Of a stretch of 49,349 bases of DNA, positions 42,828-49,349 are shown in pieces. Location of the stretch: positions 1-49,349 of the forward strand of contig JAKQLF010000327.1 of the NCBI GenBank assembly GCA_029567325.1, written 5' to 3'. The DNA is from Bacteroidota bacterium (GTDB taxonomy: Bacteria > Bacteroidota > Bacteroidia > Chitinophagales > Saprospiraceae). A program made the position numbers and the translations under genes. Position 1 is the stretch's first letter. Each line of letters starts with the position of its first letter. The notes beneath the pieces are model-generated. The model was given only the letters and a program-made list of their open reading frames with translations. It did no database searches and was not told where the DNA came from.

Positions 42828-43733
42828 TCAATCCCAAAGATTTGATTTGTAGACACCTTGAGTAATGAGGCGTTTGAGCTGTTCTTTGACTTTGGGTTTG
42901 TCGTCTGGATATGTCACTCCAAACCAAGTGGAATCCGTTTCTATCATTTTTACATCCAATATCTGATCTTTGATGAGCACATCAATGACTTTGGGAATGT
43001 ACAACTCACTTTTTTCTTCGTGACCTCTTTCTTTGAGAAAGTCAATAAAAACTTCACTTGTATATTCCATAAAAGATGGTTTAAAGCCCCACATATTCAT
43101 AGAAACAAGTGTTTCAGGACTCAGCATGATTTTTTCGTCATTCAAACCTGGGTAGGAAATGCCTTCTTCATCTTCTGAAATTTTGATACACTCCTCTATA
43201 CCAGAAAGATTTCCTTCTGGCGTAACTTCACAGACACCTCTGTTGACGTGGCCATGCTCTGATAATGTATTTTTGAGCTTGTAACCAATCAAACAATAAT
43301 TTTTTGTCTGATCATTGGTGAGGAAATCTGCCAGTTGGACAAAGGCTTCTTTGCCATAATAATCATCTGCATTGATGACCCCAAAAGGCTCATGAATTAC
43401 TTGATGTCCCACCCAAACTGCATGTGCTGTACCCCAAGGTTTGGTTCGCTCATAAATATATGGAAGTCCGTTTGGAAGGGTCTCTAGTTCTTGACTGACA
43501 TATTCAACCTCAACTTTGCCCTTCAAAATGGGATCAAATTTCTCGATGAATGATTCCCTGAAAGAATTCCTTATGATAAATACAATTTTTCCAAACCCTG
43601 CATCGATGGCGTCATACAGACTGTAATCTATGATGGTTTCACCATTTGGACCAAAATCATCCATTTGTTTGAGACCACCGTAGCGACTACCCATTCCAGC
43701 AGCCAATACAAGTAGTGTAGGCTTTACTGACAT
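42828..43733 (-). CDS. NTP-transferase (sugar-nucleotide) protein
   Basis: About 301 residues from ATG 43733 (MSVKPTLLVLAAGMGSRYGG). The frame extends upstream to 43835, but that part overlaps the ferredoxin gene. The nucleotide-binding loop LAAGMGSRYGGLKQMDDFGP is typical of sugar nucleotidyltransferases (GlmU/RfbA-type Rossmann fold), with GVINADDYYGKEAF providing the metal-binding Asp pair. Which sugar phosphate is used is not clear. 31 bases downstream of the ferredoxin gene, upstream of DUF2905. Confidence 0.85.
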   Translation of the reverse strand: MSVKPTLLVLAAGMGSRYGGLKQMDDFGPNGETIIDYSLYDAIDAGFGKIVFIIRNSFRESFIEKFDPILKGKVEVEYVSQELETLPNGLPYIYERTKPWGTAHAVWVGHQVIHEPFGVINADDYYGKEAFVQLADFLTNDQTKNYCLIGYKLKNTLSEHGHVNRGVCEVTPEGNLSGIEECIKISEDEEGISYPGLNDEKIMLSPETLVSMNMWGFKPSFMEYTSEVFIDFLKERGHEEKSELYIPKVIDVLIKDQILDVKMIETDSTWFGVTYPDDKPKVKEQLKRLITQGVYKSNLWD

Positions 43734-43764
43734 TATGATTTTTTGTAAAATTTTAAAGAGAACA

Positions 43765-44121
<357 letters not shown>

Positions 44122-44240
44122 TTAGTTCAAAGTATTTGCTAGGTTAACAACAAGCTTATTTTCAGGGTTCAAAAATATAACTTTTTTTGAAAAATATAGG
44201 ATATCCCCCTTTGTGTTAGAAATTTCACTAATCTGTCGTT

Positions 44241-44927
44241 TTAAGGTCTAAATATTATGGACTGTATGGTCGATAATACGATGTATATCAAAACTGATAA
44301 AGAAAGTGCATATTTATTATCTATTAAAAGTAAGATGATGAATATGAGAAACATTGCTATCTGAAAATGGTTGTTGACCCATTTTTTATCTAAGCCCTTG
44401 AGTGAAAACATCTTCAGGTTGCTCAACATCATAAATGCAAAAAACAATGGAACAATCCAATACACTACCCAATTTTGCAAATTATTTACGATAAATGCTT
44501 TGTTGTAGTGATAGGAAAGAAATATTCCAATCAAAAATAAAGCAGTTGCTGGTGTTGGAAGTCCTGAGAAATATTTGGATGAAGGGAGTAAATTAAACTT
44601 TGCCAACCTCAGAGCACTTGCCGATATCAAAAACATGGGAGGTAAATATGCCATCCAATGACTTGGATCTGGTGCGAGTTTCCAATACAAATATGCTGGT
44701 GCAATACCAAAACTCGTTAAATCTGCCAAGGAATCCAGTTCTACACCCATCTCTGATTGAGCTTTTAGAATTCTGGCCGTCATCCCGTCCAAAACGTCAA
44801 AAAGTAAACAGAATATGATCAAAATGCTACTCTTATAAAAGTCAGCTACTAATATCGCTGCAAAACCAAAGCACAAATTGAGCAAGGTTATGGCACTTGG
44901 TATTCTGTCACGCTTTCTTTTCTTCAT
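44241..44927 (-). CDS. pssA: CDP-diacylglycerol-serine O-phosphatidyltransferase
   Basis: Inner-membrane enzyme making phosphatidylserine from CDP-diacylglycerol and serine, the route to phosphatidylethanolamine. The CDP-alcohol phosphotransferase motif D-G-x2-A-R-x8-G-x3-D-x3-D is intact (DGMTARILKAQSEMGVELDSLAD). Several hydrophobic helices follow. 228 residues with a basic start MKKRKRDRIPSAITLLNLCFG, typical of PssA in this phylum. A -7 box TACATTTG lies only 5 bases before the ATG. Confidence 0.93.
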   Translation of the reverse strand: MKKRKRDRIPSAITLLNLCFGFAAILVADFYKSSILIIFCLLFDVLDGMTARILKAQSEMGVELDSLADLTSFGIAPAYLYWKLAPDPSHWMAYLPPMFLISASALRLAKFNLLPSSKYFSGLPTPATALFLIGIFLSYHYNKAFIVNNLQNWVVYWIVPLFFAFMMLSNLKMFSLKGLDKKWVNNHFQIAMFLIFIILLLIDNKYALSLSVLIYIVLSTIQSIIFRP

Positions 44928-44932
44928 CGGCG

Positions 44933-44940
44933 CAAATGTA
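44933..44940 (-). promoter_or_regulatory. -7 box TACATTTG five bases before the pssA start
   Basis: Exact TAnnTTTG match with the same 5-base distance to ATG as in the emfourin-like operon, which would give a leaderless transcript. No -33 TTG at the proper distance. Confidence 0.35.
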
Positions 44941-45381
44941 AAAAATGTTTTTGAACTAAGATGTTACTATTTCCTGTAAGTGAGGCTGTTTTCTATAAGA
45001 TGGGATAATTCTTCCTTAACATTACTAATGAAACCGTATTAGTGAGAACACATTGTCTTATTTATGATGTATACTTCTTTAATTTCTTCCTGCCCTTCAA
45101 TTACTGGTGCTAAACTTCAATCTTTGAAGATTTCTTTATATGTTTAATGTTCCAAAATCTTAAAAAATCTCTCTTTTGGCTGGATATAAAATATTATAAT
45201 CAGCCAAAGCTATATAAAAACGCTATCTTTGGCTAGATATAAAAAACTATAATTAGCCAAAAATGATAATAAAACTATATATTTGGCTAGATATAGAATA
45301 TTATAATCAGCCAAAATCATGTAATTTTGATGTTTGGGAGATTGCAATTTTAATCATTTGTTGTATTAAATATGGTTAATA
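44941..45381. other. Gap with palindrome array upstream of the ATPase gene
   Basis: AT-rich. 45175-45315 holds three 34-bp palindromes (separate entry). The remainder shows no gene; promoter of the ATPase gene is expected between 45316 and 45381 but I cannot fix it. Confidence 0.5.
45175..45315. repeat. Array of three 34-bp imperfect palindromes (53-54 bp period)
   Basis: Copies at 45175-45208, 45228-45261 and 45282-45315. Each begins TTTGGCT(G/A)GATATA and ends (T/A)ATAAT(C/T)AGCCAAA, with perfect 7-bp outer arms TTTGGCT/AGCCAAA and weaker inner symmetry. The 19-20-base spacers are unrelated to each other. The centre-to-centre distance is close to five DNA turns. 66 bases before the ATPase start codon. 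Confidence 0.85.
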
Positions 45382-46812
45382 ATGGAACTGATAGGCAGAG
45401 AGGACGAGCAAAAGACATTTAAACATTGCTTGCATGCTAGTGAATCTAAGTTGGTTGCCGTTTATGGAAGAAGACGTATAGGCAAAACCTTTTTGATCAG
45501 GAAGTATTTCGGAAACAAAATCTTTTTTGAAGTTGCTGGGCTTTATAATGGTGAAATGAAAGACCAATTGCTTCATTTTACTAAAACACTGGCCAAGTCA
45601 GGATATTATCCTGCGGCTGTTGCATCACCAAATAACTGGTTTGCGGCCTTTGATCTTCTGGCATTACACATAGATGCCCAAAAAGACAACAAGAAGAAAG
45701 TTATTTTCATAGATGAATTGCCTTGGTTTGACACTCCAAGGTCAAAGTTCTTGACTGCCTTTGAAAGTTTTTGGAATAGTTACTGTTCGAAAAGAAACGA
45801 TCTATTGGTAGTCATATGTGGATCAGCGGCATCATGGATGGTAAATAAAATACTAAAAAACAAAGGCGGTCTCCACAATCGTGTCTCTGAGAAGATACAA
45901 TTGAAAACTTTTACATTGTATGAAACTGAAAAGTTCCTTTTAGAAAAAAATGTAAAGTGGAGCAAGTACGATATCGCCCAATTGTATTTTACAACAGGAG
46001 GAGTACCTTTTTACTTAGATGCGGTAAGGAAGGATGAAAGCGTGGTTCAATTTGTTGATAGGGCATGTTTCACTCCAAATGGTGTACTATTTAATGAATT
46101 TGACGAATTATATGAATCCTTGTTTTATAAAAGTCAACAACACCAGGAAATTGTCAAACAGCTTTCGGCAACACAGCAAGGTTATACCAGAGATGAATTG
46201 ATTGCAAAAACAAAAATGAAATCTGGTGGTACTTTTTCAAAACTCATTGATGAATTGGAGCAATCTGGTTTTGTGCAGAAAGTAAGCCCTTACACTGCCA
46301 ATGTAAATGGAGTTTTATATAAACTAATAGATAATTTTAGTATTTTCTATTTCAAATTTATGTCCAATGGTAAAAATCGATTGAAAGATAGTTGGGCCAA
46401 ACAAATAAAAGGCCAATCTTGGGTCAGTTGGTCTGGTTTCGCTTTTGAAAGGCTTTGTTTTGCACACATCAAACAAATAAAAAATGCATTGGGTCTATCA
46501 GTGATTGAATCAGAAATTTTTACTTGGAAAGCAAAAGATGAGGAAAGAGGAGCACAAATCGATATGCTCATAGAACGATCAGATCGAGTCATCAATGTTT
46601 GTGAAATTAAATTTGCATCAAGTGAATTTAGAATAGATAAGAACTATGCAATGGTTCTAAGGCATAAAATGGACCTATTTGCCCAACTGCCAGAAAATAA
46701 GAAGAAAAACCTATTTCTCACGATGATCACCAGTTTTGGCACTGAGGAAAATATGTATGCTAAGGAATTGGTGCGCGCTGAAGTGAAATTGGATGATCTT
46801 TTTACAAAGTAA
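45382..46812 (+). CDS. AAA-type ATPase with C-terminal DUF234 nuclease-like domain
   Basis: A 476-residue member of the archaeal-ATPase/DUF234 family, common in archaea and Bacteroidota and often in mobile regions. Walker A YGRRRIGKT at 28-36, Walker B VIFIDE at 107-112, sensor-like VVICGSAASWM, a winged-helix segment (TRDELIAKTKMKSGGTFSKL), then DUF234 with a PD-(D/E)xK-like pattern: GAQIDMLIER at about 392-401 and NVCEIKFA about 10 residues later (Asp … Glu-x-Lys). No antitoxin or partner gene is adjacent. Function is not known for any close relative that I can name. Confidence 0.85.
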   Translation: MELIGREDEQKTFKHCLHASESKLVAVYGRRRIGKTFLIRKYFGNKIFFEVAGLYNGEMKDQLLHFTKTLAKSGYYPAAVASPNNWFAAFDLLALHIDAQKDNKKKVIFIDELPWFDTPRSKFLTAFESFWNSYCSKRNDLLVVICGSAASWMVNKILKNKGGLHNRVSEKIQLKTFTLYETEKFLLEKNVKWSKYDIAQLYFTTGGVPFYLDAVRKDESVVQFVDRACFTPNGVLFNEFDELYESLFYKSQQHQEIVKQLSATQQGYTRDELIAKTKMKSGGTFSKLIDELEQSGFVQKVSPYTANVNGVLYKLIDNFSIFYFKFMSNGKNRLKDSWAKQIKGQSWVSWSGFAFERLCFAHIKQIKNALGLSVIESEIFTWKAKDEERGAQIDMLIERSDRVINVCEIKFASSEFRIDKNYAMVLRHKMDLFAQLPENKKKNLFLTMITSFGTEENMYAKELVRAEVKLDDLFTK

Positions 46813-47083
46813 AACCGAGTCTACAAAAGTAATCAATCTTGAATGTTAGAAATGTGGTTAATTCAAAATCTTATTAGCTGGAATTTTGTAGTTATATGAA
46901 TGAATAAACACATGACCACAAAAACATTCCCTTTTTTAGTTTGAAAAACTTAAAAATGATGCAAACCAAAGGTAGAATTATTGAAACTGACCAAATTATT
47001 GCAATGATGACCTGCACGAAGAACAAAAATGACGTACCTTTGCGTTTCTATTTAAAGAAGAAGATTTTCTTCAATGCAAAGAG
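46813..47083. other. Gap between the ATPase gene and ccmE
   Basis: No clear gene. A 43-codon frame (46956-47087) is not convincing. A -7 box lies at 47035-47042. Confidence 0.45.
47035..47042 (+). promoter_or_regulatory. -7 box TACCTTTG before ccmE
   Basis: Exact TAnnTTTG match, 50 bases before ATG 47093. No -33 TTG at 19-20 bases. Confidence 0.4.
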
Positions 47084-47092
47084 TTGATAAAA

Positions 47093-47485
47093 ATGAAAAA
47101 AACATTCATTATACCTTTGATCATGATCGTTGCAGCCATCGTGATTATTACCTCAGCCACCAAAGACGTAAGTACATATGGTGATTTTTCAACAGCTACA
47201 GAATCTGGTGACAGACTTAAAATTGTTGGCAAACTGGCCAAGGATAAACCTATGGTGTATGATGCAGAGAACACACCCAATGAGTTTCAATTTTACCTGG
47301 TTGACGACAAAGGAGCAGAGAGAAAGGTATTGTTGAAAAAACCAAAACCTCAAGATTTTGAAAGATCGGAGCAAATCGTATTGACCGGAAAGATGTCTGG
47401 TGATGCTTTTGTTGCGGATGAAATTTTGATGAAATGCCCCTCTAAATACAAGAACGAAGAAATTTCTATTAAATCAGAGTCTTAA
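47093..47485 (+). CDS. ccmE: Cytochrome c maturation heme chaperone CcmE, Cys-type variant
   Basis: Periplasmic heme chaperone with one N-terminal anchor (KKTFIIPLIMIVAAIVIITSA) and an OB-fold domain (EFQFYLVDDKGAERKVLL, VLTGKMSGDAFVADEILMKC). In standard CcmE a His in HxxxY binds heme covalently; here the position is Cys (MKCPSKY, CxxxY), the variant known from archaea and Desulfovibrio. Start at ATG 47093; a TTG at 47084 in frame is less likely. The ccmF-type gene follows 10 bases after its stop. About 130 residues, normal. Confidence 0.9.
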   Translation: MKKTFIIPLIMIVAAIVIITSATKDVSTYGDFSTATESGDRLKIVGKLAKDKPMVYDAENTPNEFQFYLVDDKGAERKVLLKKPKPQDFERSEQIVLTGKMSGDAFVADEILMKCPSKYKNEEISIKSES

Positions 47486-47495
47486 GATCCAATTT

Positions 47496-49349
47496 ATGGC
47501 CCAAATGAGCTATGCAGGTGAAACGTTGTGGATAGGTTATGCTTGCAGGTTATTGATCATTGCGGGATTTGTGGCAGCCATAATGGGTTCCCTTTCCTAT
47601 TTCCTAGCCTTTCAAAATAGAACTCAAGCGGTACTAGAGAAATCCTGGCAACGGCTTGGAAACATAGGTGCGGCCATCCACGGTCTGAGCATCTTGAGTT
47701 TGATCGGCTTGATTTTTTACAGTATGATCACACGTAAATACGAATACAATTATGTGTTTGAGCACGTGTCTGATGATCTACCCATGCGTTATATTTTGAG
47801 CGCTTTTTGGGAAGGACAGGAAGGCAGTTTTATGCTTTGGATGTTTTGGCACATTGTTTTGGGTGCCATCATATGGTTTACAGATAAAAAGTGGCGAGTC
47901 CCCGTATTATCTGTGCTTTTATTGGTTGAAGTTTGCCTCAATAGTATGATTTTGGGTATATATCTACCATTTACATTGGATGATATACGAATTGGATCCA
48001 ATCCCATGGTATTGATAAGAGAAAATATGGAGGCTCCTATATTTCAGAATGCACAATATTTGTCCCTGATCAAAGGAAGAGGTTTGAATCCCTTGCTTCA
48101 GAATTATTGGAATACCATTCACCCCCCTACTTTATTTCTAGGTTTTGCATCTACGGTGGTCCCTTTTGCTTATGCGATTGCAGGACTATGGTCAAAGGAA
48201 GACAAAGCATGGCTCAATTCAGGAATGAGGTGGTCGTTGTTCTCCGGTGGAATTTTGGGAATTGGCATCTTGATGGGAAGTTTTTGGGCGTATGAAGCGC
48301 TTTCATTTGGTGGTTATTGGGCTTGGGATCCTGTTGAAAATTCTTCCTTGGTACCTTGGATCATCATGATTGCAGGCATACATACTCACCTTATTGCTAA
48401 AAATACAGGATCGGGTTTGCGATCAACCTACTTATTTTATATTTTGTCATTTGTATTGGTATTGTATTCCACTTTATTGACAAGATCGGGAATTTTGGGA
48501 GATACCTCTGCGCACGCATTTACCGAAATGGGACTTGAGTGGCAATTGACAGGTTTCTTGCTCATATTTTTAATAGGAGGTATATCATTGCTTTTGTATC
48601 GGGTCCGTACCATACAGGAACCAACCAAAGAAGAATCCATGTGGAGTAGAGAATTTTGGATGTACGTTGGTGCCTTGATTCTAGCTTTTTCAGGAATATT
48701 GATTACGGCATCTACTTCACTTCCCGTTTACAACACCATTATTAAAATTTTTAAACCGGATTATTCTGGAATGGTTTTGCAAGATCCCATTGAGCATTAT
48801 AATAGGTATCAACTTTGGATAGGTGTATTGGTTTCCCTTTTATCGGGGTTTGCCATCTTCTTAAGATATAAATTGGGAAAATTCACAAGAGCTCACATGA
48901 TCCAGACAGGATTTCATTTATTGCTTGCGGGTATTTTGACCTATTTAGTTTCCAGATGGATTGCATTGCCTCAATGGCAAATGATTTTAATGGCATTTGC
49001 AGGTTTGTATGTTGTAGTTTCCAGTGTTGAATATTTATTCAGAGTAGCTAGTAAAAACATAAGGCTGGGCGCTTCGGGCTTTTCGCATCTTGGCTTTGGC
49101 TTGATGCTCATTGGCTTGTTGGCAAGTGGTGAGAATTCCTATCACCTCAATAATCCATTTTTGTTTAAAGGTTTGAGTGATGAGGAGGGCTTTGAAGAGA
49201 AATATGTACAATTAATAAAAAATAAGCCACTTTTGGTCAGAGGGCACATGGTGACTTATGAATCTGATACCTTGATAGATCGGGAAAGATTTTACACTTT
49301 GGACTTCAAAAAGATTGACAAAGATTTGAAAGTTTTGGACTCTTTCAAA
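47496..49349 (+). CDS. ccmF: Cytochrome c heme lyase CcmF (CcsA-like), cut by window end
   Basis: Open from ATG 47496 (MAQMSYAGETLWIGYACRL) through the right edge, 618 codons without stop. Multi-helix inner-membrane protein. The heme-handling WWD motif is visible near residues 262-285: SFWAYEALSFGGYWAWDPVEN. Other family marks: EGSFMLWMFWHIVL at about 110 and NTIHPPTLFLGFA near 205, with His ligands. It transfers heme to apocytochrome c together with CcmE. The C-terminal end is outside the window. Confidence 0.93.
   Translation, partial: MAQMSYAGETLWIGYACRLLIIAGFVAAIMGSLSYFLAFQNRTQAVLEKSWQRLGNIGAAIHGLSILSLIGLIFYSMITRKYEYNYVFEHVSDDLPMRYILSAFWEGQEGSFMLWMFWHIVLGAIIWFTDKKWRVPVLSVLLLVEVCLNSMILGIYLPFTLDDIRIGSNPMVLIRENMEAPIFQNAQYLSLIKGRGLNPLLQNYWNTIHPPTLFLGFASTVVPFAYAIAGLWSKEDKAWLNSGMRWSLFSGGILGIGILMGSFWAYEALSFGGYWAWDPVENSSLVPWIIMIAGIHTHLIAKNTGSGLRSTYLFYILSFVLVLYSTLLTRSGILGDTSAHAFTEMGLEWQLTGFLLIFLIGGISLLLYRVRTIQEPTKEESMWSREFWMYVGALILAFSGILITASTSLPVYNTIIKIFKPDYSGMVLQDPIEHYNRYQLWIGVLVSLLSGFAIFLRYKLGKFTRAHMIQTGFHLLLAGILTYLVSRWIALPQWQMILMAFAGLYVVVSSVEYLFRVASKNIRLGASGFSHLGFGLMLIGLLASGENSYHLNNPFLFKGLSDEEGFEEKYVQLIKNKPLLVRGHMVTYESDTLIDRERFYTLDFKKIDKDLKVLDSFK

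Noticed and set aside
45175-45315. Possible CRISPR array
   Set aside because: Repeats are imperfect palindromes, spacers are only 19-20 bases, only three units and no cas gene.
46956-47087. 43-codon frame upstream of ccmE (possible CcmD)
   Set aside because: CcmD is a membrane peptide; this frame has no hydrophobic helix and contains the likely ccmE promoter box.

Overview
The window reads as a low-GC (AT-rich) chromosome segment of a Bacteroidota bacterium, most likely a Saprospiraceae-type (Chitinophagia/Saprospiria-like) organism. This is inferred from a SusC/SusD pair, several proteins with type 9 secretion (T9SS) C-terminal sorting domains, the conserved DUF3098-uppP-truB cluster, SPII lipoproteins, weak Shine-Dalgarno signals and promoters matching the Bacteroidota form TTTG-N19-TAnnTTTG. 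There is no prophage, no complete insertion sequence and no CRISPR array.

Layout. 1-1350: a nitrosative/oxidative stress module (Rrf2 regulator, di-iron RIC/ScdA protein, start of a third gene), with a matching palindrome before both complete genes. 1500-2370: VOC protein plus AAC(3)-I-like acetyltransferase. 2485-9230: secreted FG-GAP protein, GT9 glycosyltransferase, a large T9SS-exported M4 (thermolysin-type) protease and, overlapping it by one base, a small lipoprotein that resembles the M4 protease inhibitor emfourin. 9714-17860: vanadium haloperoxidase-like lipoprotein, SusD/SusC pair and a conserved lipoprotein. 18255-28690: tagaturonate reductase, two T9SS cargo proteins (one with an apparent poly-G frameshift in its signal peptide), a candidate non-coding RNA, a Tat-exported Gfo/Idh/MocA protein, thioesterase, NlpE-like lipoprotein and NlpC/P60 hydrolase, separated by gaps full of degenerate repeats. 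28923-35537: DUF3098-uppP-truB, a CE2-like esterase, a TonB-like lipoprotein, AlkD-like repair protein, luciferase-like monooxygenase and DHFR-like reductase. 35538-36390: a tRNA-Asp/terminator/GIY-YIG unit present once intact and once as a decayed copy, with small palindromes embedded in the tRNA relics. 36550-44930: accA, AI-2E transporter, MBL exonuclease, ECF sigma factor overlapping a gene for a protein that seems to span both membranes, two microprotein genes, DUF2905, nucleotidyltransferase, ferredoxin and pssA. 44930-49349: three 34-bp palindromes at 53-54 bp spacing before a DUF234-type ATPase, then ccmE (Cys-type) and a ccmF cut by the window end.

Working together: the rrf2-ric pair forms a self-contained sense-and-repair circuit; lipoprotein-M4-GT9 looks like one operon in which the first product may restrain the protease; sigma factor and trans-envelope protein form a coupled signalling pair; ccmE-ccmF belong to cytochrome c maturation. 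Most other genes are single housekeeping or envelope genes. The most unusual content lies between genes: palindromes, tandem repeats, tRNA relics, an ncRNA candidate and microproteins.
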